Assembly: GCF_000143415.4 (NCBI RefSeq)
Contig: NW_003314304.1
Span: 72,905 to 136,904, forward strand
Length of the DNA: 64,000 nucleotides
Source of the DNA: Selaginella moellendorffii
Lineage: Eukaryota; Streptophyta; Lycopodiopsida; Selaginellales; Selaginellaceae
Direction: 5' to 3'
Shown: positions 22,168-34,740 of the stretch, piece by piece
Layout: every line of letters starts with the position of its first letter
Position numbering within the stretch: position 1 is the stretch's first letter
Notes under the pieces: generated by a model
Told to the model about the DNA's origin: nothing
The model's input: the letters and a program-made list of their open reading frames with translations, nothing else
Database searches by the model: none
Position numbers and translations under genes: made by a program

Positions 22168-23490
22168 CCATGTCATTTTTCTTGTTAGTGTTTTGGCTTT
22201 TGAAGAAGAGTGTTAGTGCAATGTGGATATCCGAAGATGTGGTCTTCGTGATCAAGCCTTGGATGTTCATTTTGCATTTTTGCGGATGTCAGTGTTGGAT
22301 GTCGGAAAAATGGGCAAAGATGTTTAATGCTTAAGCATATTATGGGTCGTGAGAATTTGTGTTGAGGTGAACCTATATGAAGTTGTTAGTAGGAGGAAGT
22401 TGGTTGAGTCTTGAAGGTTTGCAATCCTAGACTGGGAGTCATTCTTTCTCTAGGATGGAAAATTTTCCACAAATTTTCTTAGACTTTTCCAATAGCTGAT
22501 CTATTGATCACTTTGCTGAAAACCATTCCGTTTTCGTAAGCCAGTACAAACTAGTGAAGGGGTTCACGATGACTTCAGTCGGCTTAAACCTTAGTAGATA
22601 GTTTGTATGATGCGGCCTGAAAGGGATGCTAACTTTTGGGGCTAAGGCAATTGAGTTGGATAGAGTCTGGAGTTGGTGTAGAAAGAAAGGTGACCTTTGT
22701 GCCTGTCTTCTATAGTGTTCTGCTTGGTGGTAGGTTGCACCTTGCATTTCATTAGACTCTATGAGAGTAGTGAGCTCTCACTGATCTTGACTTGGTTTTG
22801 GTGGCCCTGCACCTTTTCCATGTCATTTTTCTTGTTAGTGTTTTGGCATTATATTGGATCTTGAACGTGATTGAAGAAAAGTGTTAGTGCAATGTGGATA
22901 TTCAAAGATGTGGTCTTTGTGATCAAGCCTTGGATGTTCACTTTGCATTTTGCGAACGTCAGTGTTGGATGTTGGAAAAATAGGCAAAAAATGTTTGATG
23001 CTTAAACATGCTATGAGTCATGAGAATTGGTGTTAAAGTGAACCTATGTGAAGTTGTTGGTAGAAGGAAGTTGGTTGAGTCTTGAAAGTTTGTATTCCTG
23101 GATTGAGAGTCATTCTTTCTCTAGGATAGAAATTTTTCTACAAATTTTCTTAGGTTTTTCCAATGGCTCATCTATCGGTCACTTTGCTCGAAAACCATTC
23201 TGTTTTCGTAAGCCAATACAAACTAGTGAAAGGGTTGGAGTTAACTTCGGTTAGCCTAGACCTTAGTATGTAGTTTGTATGATGCAGCCCGAAAGGGATG
23301 CTAACTTTTGGGGCTAACGCAATTGAGTTGGATAGAGTCTGGAGTTGGTGTAGAAAAGTGGCTGTTGTGCTTTTCTAAGAAAGGTGACCCTTGTGCCTTT
23401 CTTCTATAAGCGTTGTGCTTAGTGGCAGTTTGCATCTTGCATTTTGTTAAACTCTATGAGAGTAGTGAGCTCTCACTGATCTTGACTTGG
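22168..23490 (+). repeat. Direct tandem duplication of about 650 bp inside F2
   Basis: The segments starting at 22,168 and 22,820 share the same order of words over about 650 bp. They run from CATGTCATTTTTCTTG through GCAATGTGGATAT to GAGCTCTCACTGATC, with about 10% mismatches and small indels. It is an internal duplication of non-coding retroelement sequence. Confidence 0.75.
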
Positions 23491-23722
23491 TTTTGGTGGC
23501 CCTGTGCCTTGGCTGAGGATGGTGATGTCCAACTTAGTTGTTTGCAAGTTGAGATGTTGGTACCCATACTATAGCTTTGTCTATGAGGAGGTTGTGTACC
23601 AATATGAGTCCATCTCATGGTCTTCACTTTAGTTTCAACTGAGTGTTGATCATGCATAGCTAGCCTCTTCAAGGCATGCTCAGAACTAGTGACTAAATGC
23701 ATTAGTGAGCTTATTGCGGTTG

Positions 23723-23846
23723 NNNNNNNNNNNNNNNNNNNNNNNNNNNNNNNNNNNNNNNNNNNNNNNNNNNNNNNNNNNNNNNNNNNNNNNNNNNNNN
23801 NNNNNNNNNNNNNNNNNNNNNNNNNNNNNNNNNNNNNNNNNNNNNN
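23723..23846. other. Assembly gap (124 N)
   Basis: Run of N inside the F2 internal region. True length and content are unknown. Confidence 1.
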
Positions 23847-26341
23847 AACGCAAGTTGAGGAGTGATTGTTAGTTGCTTTGCGACTAGTGATTACTTGTAG
23901 ACTTCATCAAGGACTGTTGACACTTGCTTTGCTCGATGATAATTTAGCAGTGGTGGGTTTGCTTTACCGGATGGTGTTGCGGAGGATCATGTCATTAGGC
24001 TAACATGGTTTTTCCATGTTGGCATGTCAATTCCTTTGTCGATATCATTTGGTTACGTTTGGTCTATAATGTTGGATTTCATTGAGTCTTGGATGTGGTG
24101 ATTCACTCCTTGAGGAAGTGTTATCCGTGACTGAGTATTGTTGAGAAATTGGTCTTGGATACTGAGTAAAGTATCTCCGACTTTGGTTAGCTTGGTTGCT
24201 AGAGAGTTTTGAGTGGTGATTCACTCTTGCTTTCTGCTAGCTTTGTTCTATTGTTGATGGCATTGAAGTGATGCCTTGTCGTTGACATTATTGAGGTTGA
24301 GATTCAAAGTGAAATGAGATGTCTCTCCTTAGGATTGATATTGAATTTCATTAATCTTAATGAAGATAGTGTTGATGATTTGGCTATAGCTTTATGTTGT
24401 TGGCATTCATGCATTTGCTAGTTAGCAACTGTGTTGACGTTCAAATGAACTTAGTGGCAAGTTGAGTTAGTTGTGTTCTAGACGAGATTATTTAGTAGGG
24501 GTTGAGCTTTGAGCTTTTCCTTGAAAAGTGATTTAGTCATGGACTATGCTAACTCTACAAGTGGGAGAGTTAGTGATCGATGTTGGAATATTTTGAATCC
24601 TTATGGGATTTTAGTTGAAATATATCAATCATTGATGATTCTTCTTGTGCTTGCTATGAAGTGAGTTACGTCTTGCTATAGATGGATTCATGGAAGATCG
24701 TTTGATGATCACTTGTTGAGCATAGCTTCGTTATACTTAGCTTTTGGATTGATGCAAATACGCTCTTCATTAGCTTTGGCATTATGAAGTTTGGCTTATG
24801 GATGTGTTGAGGAAGATATTGTGAGTTGCATCACGATTTCTTCTTTCACATTAAAGTTAGCTTTTATGGGACTTGTGATCATTATTAGGCAAGACTTGGC
24901 TATAGGCTTCTTTGAGCTTTGGTTCTTTGAGTTTTATGCTCATTGTTCCATTTGTTAGAAGTTGTTGGGGAGGGCATTTTGGCTCATTAGCTTCGATGTT
25001 GAAGTTGGCTTTGCATCTGGCAATCATTGGTGATGATTGACTATCATCTAGGGTAGTTGATTGTCCTTATCACAAGTTTTGCTTGATTATTGATGGTTTG
25101 GAATTATTTGCTATTCTTCGGGATGGTAGATTCTTTCTTCAACGATGATTATACATCACTACATTGATGGGCTAATTGATGATCTTTCATGATAGTTAGT
25201 TGTTCTCTTTGATGGCTTTTGGCTTTTCGCAATACCACATGTTCTTTGTGGTTTGATCTGGATTGGTCTCTTGGGTTTGAGATGTCAGTAGGATGTTGCT
25301 AACACTTGCTTAGGCAACTTGAGTTCCTTGGTATTGTTGGCTGGGATCTATTTAGATTGGCTTTTGTGATAGTTGGCAGGAATGAGTGTTTGTTGGTCTT
25401 ACCACATTCATTCTCTTTTGTTGATTATTGCTCGAGTTAGTTCTCATAGATTAGGATGTTATTTCCTTTGGGTGATACATTCGCGAGCATTGTGCTTGTT
25501 AGTCAATGATACTTTGTGTTCTTTGAGTTCTCTCTAGTAAGTTGTTAGCTTACTGTCTACTATCTTTGGTAGTTAAGTTTCATCATTGAGTTTCCTTGAT
25601 GATATACTAGCTATTGAATTTTGTTAGATGGTCATTCCTATGTTTGCCAAATTATGATGATCTTGGTCGTTCCTATCTACAATACTACTGGTTTATCGGA
25701 TGATAACTTGCTTAGAATACTTTTGTGTTCTACTCTGAGATATAATCACTAGTAATTGAGCTTCTTAGATATCATTGTCTCTGACTTTGATATTGTCCAT
25801 CTATTGATCTTTGAGTTTGGGCCAGTATAGGCAGACTGGCTTCGGCACTTCGTGTGCATGTTGAAATCTCTAGTCATGGGGTAGCTACTGTCGACTGGTC
25901 ACATCACCTGCCTCTCTGTCGATGTTCCTTATTTTGTTGAAAGGGCGTGACCGTGTAAACAACTCTAACTGCCTGTTTACAGTAGTCTATCTAAACCTTA
26001 CCGACGGGTTTGGTTTCTTTGCTCAGGAGGGTTGGGGCCTCTAGCTTCTCTCTCTATATTCCTGTGGGCAGGGGCATATCACACTTTTGTAGCTGGGTGA
26101 CACCCAGAGCAGCAAAGGTGGCTGACTTCGTTGGTCATTTCCTTGTCGGTGACGGCCGGAATGTGTCTGAGCTGGTAGCGCATCGCGTTAGACAAAGAGG
26201 TTGCCCCTTTAACTCATTTAAGTTGGTGCATTTCTCACATAGTGTGAGTACCGTGAACTTTTTCTGGAGTTGTTTCCTTGGCGGTATTCTAGACTCGAGT
26301 ATGCATCGACGAGGACGTCGATCTTCCCAAGGGGTGGAGAG

Positions 26342-28364
26342 TGTCGCGAATGTGACTTCAGGTATCGAAAGTTACCTGTCGGCTAGTCCTTACGGACACT
26401 CTTACCTTACTGCCACGATGGCAGGAGGTCGGTATTGCTGGACCCGTTATTAGTCTCCGCCTAAGCTAGTTGAGAAACTGGTCACCACATGTGCACTTAG
26501 ACCGGAAGGGCACTAAGGAAGGAAATCCTAAGTTGTCATTTAGTCAAGCAGACTTGACACGGTGATGAGAAACTCATGATGTTGGCTTGCACTTGCTAGT
26601 GTTGGGAACCCCCGCGATATTGAGCTTGGTCCCTCAATATCGCTAGATGATAGCTTACCGTGTCTGCCAAACACCCTCGCTATTATGCCCTTTGTGTTGG
26701 TCTCATTTCGGTCCCAAATGCTATTTATGGAAAGTGTCCAGATTTGCTTATTTGGCATATCTACGGAATGTAGAGATCGGCCTGAACGCAATGGTGTTTG
26801 TCCCATATCCAAATTTGCAATCTAGAGACATTCCATATTTAGTAAGTTTCGAGCTTGTCCCAGAGACTAACACCTGATACTAAGGGAGGCTTGGGGTGAA
26901 AGCCCAAAGCGTGTGTTCCTCAAGGGGGGGGGGGGGGGGCTATGGGGGGTTCCAAATGTATAGTAGGGATAGTGGGTAGGTTGGGCATGGCCGACCAACC
27001 TGAGGCATAGTCTAGCTCCCGCTTGTGTGCCTGTCCTTGTTCTGCGTCCGACTTGGGTCTAAGCCCAAGTTCCATTCCATGCTAGTTGGTGGAGTACCCA
27101 TATCCTCGCATTAGGCCACCGGTATGCCGAAATAGCGCCAGACTCCGTTTGGCTCCGTTTTGCGTGCTAGTCCTAGCATTGGGATGTTGGTTGCTCCAGG
27201 ATTGTTCCAAGTCGCTCCGGGCCCCTGTCCCTTCGCTCTTTGGGCTATATGCTCGAGAGTGTAAGCGGCTAATTTTTCCATTCTACTTTAGTCACTAAAC
27301 CACACCTCCGACCACTTGGAGGAGTCTCATTCACAACCTCCATAAGCCCAACTCAGGGCTTGGGGCTTGCTAGCCCCGAGAATGGCATCCAAATTGTACC
27401 ACAACAACCTTAGCACTTGGTCCAAGTGCTCCACGTGTCCGATCCCATGATCGACACCCCAAGGTACCACCGACATATCGGCCCGTTACGCTAAGGCCAT
27501 GCCCATTTACCTCGGTCACACTGGTGGTCCAACACCACCTACATTCCAATCCCGTCTCTCAAAGACTGGGTCATCCATCCATGAGTGATCATCCCAGATC
27601 CACTCCTTAACATCCTTAGGATGCCTACAGACATGGGGAATAGCCTTCCCCAATATCTCTGTTCCGGTCCCTGCCATGTCCCTTTCTGTCCTTGGCTGTG
27701 TTCGCCAACACTACCACTGGATCGAGGCCCACCGGCCCGACCACTAAGTCCCACTATCCTCTAGGACTTCCTCACTGTGTGACTGTGTCCTTGGTCACTG
27801 CCCCAGAGGACTGCTCCTCTTCCTTTCCACAGTCTGGGCCTTTGGGACAACATTTCGGAACACCGTGGCCTTACGCGAGCCACCTGGGTACTCTCCTCGC
27901 CTTCTGCCCTTGGGTGCTCTAGCCATGGGCTTAGAGCGGGTTCCATTGAGCCACACCAGGTATCCAAGTAGGTAGTGCCACCCACACTTGGACTGGGAGC
28001 ATCGGCCAGTCGATCTCCCGGGGGAACCAGAGCCGGCTCTTGAACACTTCACCAAGCTACCCCACTTGTTGGTCCGTGTTCACTCTAGTCTTGGACTTCC
28101 CAGTGGGCAGCTCATCACCCAACACTGGGTCCGGCCTTCCTGGGCCAAACTGGCCTTTCCTGGCCAAACTGGCTCCACTACAGTCCTCCCCCTACTATAC
28201 TTTTGGAGCTCACCAAACCCCCCAGGGTCTGGGAGACGAACGCTTTGGGCTTTCACCCTCTCAGGCTCCGGACTCGAACTCGGACTCGGACTTGGACTTG
28301 GACTCGGATTCGGACTCAGACTCGGGCTCAGTCTCGGCCTCGGCCTCGGTCTCGGTCTCGGTCC

Positions 28365-28400
<36 letters not shown>

Positions 28401-29262
28401 TGGTCCCGGTCTCGGTCTCGACTTCGGACTCCATCTCGGACTCTATCTCGGACTCCATCTCGGAATCCATCTTGGACTCCATCTCGGGTCCATCTCGGGT
28501 CCATCTCGGACTCCATCTTGGACTCCATCTCGGGTCCATCTCGGACTCCATCTCGGACTCCATTTCGGGTCCATCTCGGGTCCACCTCGGACTCCATCTC
28601 GGACTCCATCTCGGGTCCATCTCGGACTCCACTTCGGACTCCAACTCGGGTCCATCTCAGGTCCACCTCGGACTCCACTTCGGACTCCATCTCGGACTCC
28701 ATCTCGGGTCCATCTCGGACTCCACTTCGGACTCCAACTCGGGTCCATCTCGGACTCCACTTCGGACTCCAACTCGGGTCCATCTCGGACACTCCCACGT
28801 GTCATGTGTTGGTCCTTTTGGGTCCCTTTTTGGAGCCTCGCCTTTTGCTCGCTTCGTGCTCGTTCCTCGAGCACTTCGTTGGGAGTTCCACTCCCGCTCT
28901 TGACTTTTCAAGTCGGAGCTTTTGGTCCAAACGTGTTATGCTCGTTGGCTCTCGCTTCGGCCACTACCATGTGGCGCCCTTCCAGCTCCACTTTGGGGCC
29001 TAGGGATTTTGTGTCTCACAGAGAGTTGCTCCGTGGTTCGGTTCCATCACTCCTTGGCTCCACGCTTGGGAGTTTGGCACCGTTCCTTCGTTCAGTGGCC
29101 CAAGGCCCTGAACCTCGGGTTCCTATGGACACGTGGCATGGACACATGGCATGTGACACGTGGCATCTATCACATGGCACAAAGAGGGTTTAGGTTCCGC
29201 TTCGTGGTGTTATCCTATGGTAAATCACCATAGGATAAAGGGTCAAAACCATGTGCGCTACA
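26342..29262 (+). repeat. 3' LTR of F2, split by a solo F1 LTR
   Basis: The two parts are 26,342-27,259 and 29,026-29,262, with 29,021-29,025 being the duplicated GAGAG. They join to the same sequence as the uninterrupted 5' LTR. A run of about 18 G lies at about 26,923-26,940. Confidence 0.9.
27260..29020 (-). repeat. Solo F1 LTR, reverse, inside the F2 3' LTR
   Basis: It is 1761 bp from TGTAAGCGGC to GTGTCTCACA, a whole F1 LTR without internal region. It is flanked by GAGAG (27,255-27,259 and 29,021-29,025). The F2 5' LTR at about 20,463 has the empty site with one GAGAG. Solo LTRs arise by recombination between the two LTRs of one element. Its tandem array (about 28,270-28,795) creates a 401-codon frame that is not a gene. 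Confidence 0.93.
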
Positions 29263-29267
29263 AATGC

Positions 29268-30737
29268 CCTCATAACACTAAACACCACTTCCTGGTGTTT
29301 TAGAGTGCTTAGGTGTCCCAATGATGGCCTCTTTGACAATGAGCATTCCCTTTATAACATTGACTTACTTTATCACAACATAAGCAATTTATCCCCCATA
29401 AGGGTATATCTAACTTCTTTATCCCAATAAAAAGTCAGTAGGTAGTTACATTCTACCAATTTAACTAATTATTTTGCACCTTTTGCTTAGTTACCTCATA
29501 GTTGTCAAGTCCCACAAGTCATTGTTGGTGTTTCCACACCTCCATCATTATTTAGGTCACCACACTCCAACCGCATGCCTTCCAGCTTAGGCTGTGTTAT
29601 TCCCATTTCCATTAAGATTCCTTTGGGAAGGGGTTCTCATGAACCTGCCAACTTGACCTTAAGGCATCACACCTTGGTGCATTCGGTATCTCTACACTAT
29701 CGGCTCTACAAGCCTACTTTTATGACACTTTTTACTTGTGTCTAAGTCCTTGCCAAAACTAATATAGTTCTTTCTCATACCAACTATCCATTAGCATTGC
29801 ACTATAGAGTTTACACACAACTTTGTGCCAAATTTGTTCTCTTTTGGGAACACCTTTCCCACAATTTTAGTATAGCACATTCTGCCATTAATGAGATACC
29901 CACTGTTCTCATACTTGGATCTTATGATCCTCCCTATCCTTTGTGGGGCACAATACACCTCAATCCAAATGCTTTTACCAATCCCTTAAGACCATTCCTT
30001 AACTCTACTTGAGTCATTCAGCATTTTTGGATTTTGTTAATCCAATGACCCGTAAGGTCTTATTTTTGAAGTGCTAGTTCACTGGAATACAACTTTGTGT
30101 ATTCATGTCTTACTCACAAGGACCATCTTTGCAAGTGTTGTTCTAACACTTGATTATTCCTTGTTTTCTATGGGCTATTCTTGCTCCTTAGGACTATCCA
30201 TCCATATCATAAGAATACTGACTCATCCTCTGAGCACACCCCCAACTTTTTGGATTTGTTCCAACATTTATAAAAGGTAGCCCCGACTACTATTTCAAGG
30301 ACTTTATCCTCATCCATATTTGACCTCTCATGGTCATTAGTTCTAGTCTCCAATTCATGAGCACTAGCCTCAACTACATAAGGATAATCTTGTGACTCAT
30401 TCATTGTTTTGGAGTCCCTATCTTTCTTGTGATCTCAATTATAGTTGTTTACCACAACTACATTAGCCAGTTTGATAAATCAAACGCTCATTTAGATCAC
30501 ATCCTCAACTCTTTGAGAAAAACTTTATATTGTTTCCAAGATCCCAAAGTTCCATTATTGGCCCTTTTCTATCCACCACCTCATCTACAAATTCATACTA
30601 TAGTGGAGAGCCATGTCTTCCTGACTTGCTACTCCCCAAGGATAGGCCCACTTCTAGGACCTTCTAATACCAACACTAATGGTGATATACTTGAGCACCA
30701 ATAAAAGTTAAACTTAGGAATAACTCCGATACCAAAT
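29268..30737 (-). mobile_element. 5' internal part of the old reverse F1 element with primer site
   Basis: It is the reverse complement of about 7122-8600 of the complete F1 element. Its right end carries ACTCCGATACCA (30,723-30,734), a one-base variant of the tRNA-iMet primer-binding site, three bases from the LTR. The open frames are short and not conserved in the young copy. Confidence 0.82.
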
Positions 30738-32470
30738 TGTAAAAGACTAAATTTTCCATTCTACTTTAGCCACTTAACCACACCTCCAACCACTTGAAGG
30801 AATCTTACTCACAACCTCTGTAAATCCTATTTTGGACTTAGGGATTTGCTAGCCCTAAGAATGGCATCCATGCCACTCAGCCATTGCACTTGGTTCAAGT
30901 GCTCCACGTGTCTGATCCCATGACCGACACCCAAAGGTATCACCAACATATTAGCTCGTTACGCTAAAGCCATGCCTATCACATTAGTGATCCAACACCA
31001 TTTGCATCACCATCTACATCACCATCCCATCTCTCAAAGACTGGGCCTATCCATCCACAAGTGGTCATCCCAGATCCACTCTTTAGCATCCTTAGGATGC
31101 CTGTAAACATGGGGAACAGCCTTCCCCAATATCCCTTTTTCGATCCCTATCAAATCCCTTTCCGACCATGTCTGTGTTCACTAATATTGCCACTAAATCA
31201 AGGCCCACAAGCCCGACCACCAAGTACCAGAGTCCTCTAGGACTTCCCTACCATGTGACCATATCCTTAGTCACTACACTAGAGGACTGCTCCTCTTCCT
31301 TTCCACAGATTGAGACTTTGGGACAACATTTCGGAACACCGTAGCCCTATGCGAGCCTCATGTGTACTCTCCCCGCCTTCTGCCTTTGGGTGCTCTAGCC
31401 ATGGGCTTAGAGCAAGGTTTCGTTGAGCCACACCAGGTATCCAAGTAAGTAGTACCACCCACGTTTGGACTAAGAGCATCGGCCATTCGATCTCCCAAGG
31501 GAACTAGAGCTAGCTCTTGAACACTTCACCTTGTTTATCGGTCCATATTCATTCTAGCCTTGGACTTCCTAGTGGTTATCTCATCACCCAACACCTGGGT
31601 ACAACCTTCATGGGCCAAACTAGCCTTTCCTGGCCAAACTGGCTCCACTGGAGTCCTCCCCCTACTATACTTTTGGAGCTCACCAAACCCTCTAGGGTCT
31701 GGGAGACGAACGCTTTGGGCTTTCACCCTCAAACTTGAACTCGGGCTCGGACTCAGGCTCGAACTCAGACTCGGACTCGGACTCGGACTTAAACTCGGGC
31801 TTGGGCTTATTCTCGGCCTCGGCCTCCATCTTGATCTTGGTCTTGGTCCCAGTCTCATTCTCAGTCTCGATCTCAGTCTCATTCTCGGTCTCGTTCTCAG
31901 TCTCGACCTTAGACTCCATCTCAGGTCCTTCTCGAACTCCATCTCGGACTCCATCTTGGACTCCATCTCAGTCCATCTCGGACTCCATCTTAGACTCTAT
32001 CTCGGACTCCATTTCGAACTCCATCTCAGGTCCATCTCGGGTCCTTCTTGGACTCCATCTCGAGTCCATCTCAGACTCCATTTCGGACTCCATCTCGGGT
32101 CCATCTCGGACTCCACCTTGGACTCCATCTCGAGTCCATCTTGGACTCCATCTCGGGTCCATCTCGGACTCCATCTCGGACTCCATCTCAGGTCTATCTC
32201 GAACTCCATCTCGGGTCCGTCTCAGACTCCATCTCAAATTCCATCTTGGACTCCATCTCGGACTTAACCAAGTGTCATGTGTTGGTCCTCTTGTGTCCCT
32301 TTTCTAGAGACTCTTTTATTGCTCATTTTGTGCTCATCCCTTGAACACTTCGTTGGGAGTTCCACTCCCACTCTTGACTTTTCAAGTCAGAGCTTTTAGT
32401 CCAAATGTGTTATAATTGATTGGCTTTCGCTTTGGCCACTAGTACATAGCACTCTTTTGGCTCCACTTTG
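30738..32470 (-). repeat. Main part of the 5' LTR of the old reverse F1 element
   Basis: It starts TGTAAAAGAC and is the reverse complement of an F1 LTR up to CTCCACTTTG. There the solo LTR of 32,471-34,287 enters, and the last 24 bases lie at 34,293-34,316. At about 31,050 it preserves the uninterrupted CCTATCCATCC that the young F1 element split in the partner LTR. Confidence 0.88.
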
Positions 32471-34287
32471 TGTGAGACACAAAATCCCTAGGCCCCAAAG
32501 TGGAGCCAAAAGGGCACCACGTGGTAGTGGCCGAAGCGAAAGCCAAATGAGCGTAACACGTTTGGACTAAAAACTCCGACTGGGAAAGGTCAAGGGTGGG
32601 AGTGGAACTCCCAACGAAGTGCTCAAGGAACAAACACGAGGCAAGCCATGAGTGAGTCTCTAGAAAAAGGGATACAAGAGGACCAAAACATGACATGTGG
32701 AAGTGTCTGAGATGGAGTCTGAGGTGGACCCGAGATGGACCCAAGATGGACCCAAGATGGACCTGAGATTGAGTCCAAGATGGACCCGAGATGGAGTCCG
32801 AGATGGACCCGAGATGGACCCGAGATGGAGTCCGAGGTGGAGTCTGAGATGGAGTCCGAGGTGGAGTCCGAGATGGAGTCCGAGGTGGAGTCCAAGGTGG
32901 ACTCGAGATGGACCTAAGATGGACCCGAGATTGAGTCCGAGTTGGACCCGAGATGGAGTCCGAGATGGAGTCCGAGATGGACCCAAGATGGAGTCCAAGA
33001 TGGAGTCCGAGATGGAGTCTGAGATGGACCCGAGATGCAGTCCGAGATGGAGTCTGAGATGGACCGAGATGGAGTTTGAGATGGACCCGAAATGGAATCC
33101 GAGATGGAGTCCGAGAAGGACCCAAGATGGAGTCTGAAGTCGAGACTAAGACCAAGACCGAGACCGGGACTGAGACCGAGACCATGACCAAGATCGAGAC
33201 CAAGACCGAGACCGAGCCCGAGACCGAGCCCAAGTCCAAGTCCGAGTCCAAGTCTGAGTCCGAGTCCGAATCTGAGTCTAAGAGGGTGAAAGCCCAAAGC
33301 GTTTGTTTCCTAGACCCTAGGGGGGTTGGTGAGCTCCAAAAGTATAGTAGGGGGAGGACTACAGTGGAGCCAGTTTAGCCAGGAAAGGCCAGTTTAGCCA
33401 GGAAAGGCCAATTTGGCCCAGGAAGGCTGTACCCGGTGTTGGGTGATGAATTGCCCACTAGGAAGTCCAAGACTAGAGTGAACAAGGACCGACAAACAAG
33501 GTAGCTTGGTGAAGTGTTCAAGAGCCGGTTCTAGTTCCCCCAGGAGATCGACTAGCCGATGCTCCCAGTCCAAGTGTGGGTGGCACTACCTACTTGGATA
33601 CCTGGCATGACTCAATGGAACCTCGCTCTAAGCCCATGGCTAGAGCACCTAAAGGCAAAAAGCAGAGAGAGTACCCATGAGGCCCGCGTAGGGCCATGGT
33701 GTTCCGAAATGTTGTCCCAAAGTCCCAATCTGTGGAAAGGAAGAGGAGTAGCCCTCTGGTGTGGTGACCAAAGACATAGTCACATAGTGAGGAAGTCCTA
33801 AAGGACAGTGAGACTTAGTGGTCGGGCCCGTAGGCCTTGATCCAGTGGCAATGTTGGTGAACATGGTCAAGGACAGAAAGGGACTTGGTGGAGACCTGAA
33901 TGGAGATATTGGGGAAGGCTATTCCCCATGCATCCTAAGGATGCTAAGGAGTTGATCTGGGATGACCACTCACGGGCGAATGGCCCAGTCTTGAAGAGAT
34001 GGGGTTGCAATGCAAATGGTGTTAGACCACCAATGTGACGAAAGTGAATGAGTGTGGCCTAGTGTAATGGGCTCATATGTCGGTGGTACCTTGGGGTGTC
34101 GGTCATAGGATCTGACACATGAAGCACTTGGACCAAGTGCAAAGGTTGAGTGGCATGGATGCTATTTTCGGGGCTAGCAAGCCCCAAGTCCTGAATGAGC
34201 TTTATGGAGGTTGTGAATGAGACTCTTCCAAGTGGTCGGAGGTGCAGTTAAGTGACTAAAGGAGAATGGAAAAATTAATCACTTACA
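32471..34287 (+). repeat. Solo F1 LTR, plus, inside the old F1 5' LTR
   Basis: It is 1817 bp from TGTGAGACAC to TCACTTACA. It is flanked by CTTTG (32,466-32,470 and 34,288-34,292), where intact F1 LTRs have one CTTTG in CCACTTTGGGGC. It is more diverged from the young F1 element than the LTR at 27,260, so it is probably older. Confidence 0.92.
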
Positions 34288-34316
34288 CTTTGGGGCTTAG
34301 GGATTTATGTCTCACA

Positions 34317-34740
34317 TGACCATATCAAATGTTGTGGCAAGTTGAATAGCAAGTTTATAAGGTTCAACATGATATTCAATAAGCTAATCCTCTAAAAATT
34401 ATACATATGCAATGGCTGAGTGAAATATTTCATACAAAGGGATCTAGAATAACTAGTACCACCTACAAATCCAATATACCTACTCTTGATGTTCCTTTAA
34501 ATCCTAGCCCATTAACCATAGAACTTTAATTGCCTCCATCCTTTTGAGAGGAGAGAATGATATAAGGTCCAATTGTACAGCTGCAATGCCATATATTTAT
34601 ATTAACGTAATAATATTTTGATAATCGTTCAATTTAGACCACTTGTTGCTGTATATAAGCTAGGGTTTTTAGGTTAATTTATATGTATATTTCTGTATTC
34701 CATTTCCATCTTTCATGCACTCATATAATTAATTATAAAT
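34317..34740 (+). mobile_element. 3' end of an old Ty3/Gypsy element with LTR-like block
   Basis: Heavily mutated sequence ends in a block (about 34,560-34,740) with TATATAAGC and CATGCACTCATAT. This block resembles the LTR-like arms at 2880-3060 and 3150-3280. With the integrase relic ending at 5061, it is probably the same Ty3 copy, split by the old F1 insertion. No open frame remains. Confidence 0.5.

Larger units (their letters stand above)
19557..29262 (+). mobile_element. Complete non-autonomous LTR retrotransposon F2
   Basis: The 5' LTR is 19,557-20,705. The primer-binding site lies at 20,708-20,719, the internal region at 20,706-26,341, a purine tract at 26,329-26,341, and the 3' LTR at 26,342-29,262 interrupted by a solo F1 LTR. 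The duplication AATGC flanks it (19,552-19,556 and 29,263-29,267), and the complete F1 element shows the equivalent unfilled site at about 8,580. The internal region has only short open frames with no gag-pol motif, so this is a second LARD-type family. A 124-base gap of N lies inside. Confidence 0.9.
5062..34316 (-). mobile_element. Old reverse F1 LTR element, split by four or more later insertions
   Basis: Its pieces, in minus orientation, are: 5' LTR 30,738-32,470 plus 34,293-34,316; primer-binding site 30,723-30,734; internal 29,268-30,737 and 18,508-19,556; internal end with purine tract 14,294-14,364; and 3' LTR 5062-5372 plus 13,006-14,293. Each piece aligns in order with the complete F1 element at 5373-13,000. 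About 1.5 kb of internal sequence (equivalent to 9655-11,148) is missing where the chromodomain element now sits. The outer five bases (TGTAT left, TGACC right) do not match, so a target-site duplication has decayed or been lost. Confidence 0.8.

Noticed and set aside
27988-29233. 401-codon frame with Gly-Leu and Ser-Asp repeats
   Set aside because: It lies across the solo F1 LTR and both F2 borders; it is an array artefact with no domain.
31535-33378. Overlapping repeat-protein frames of 100-270 codons
   Set aside because: They lie in the arrays of two opposed F1 LTRs.
5062-34316. Target-site duplication of the old reverse F1 element
   Set aside because: The flanks TGTAT and TGACC do not match, so I do not claim one.
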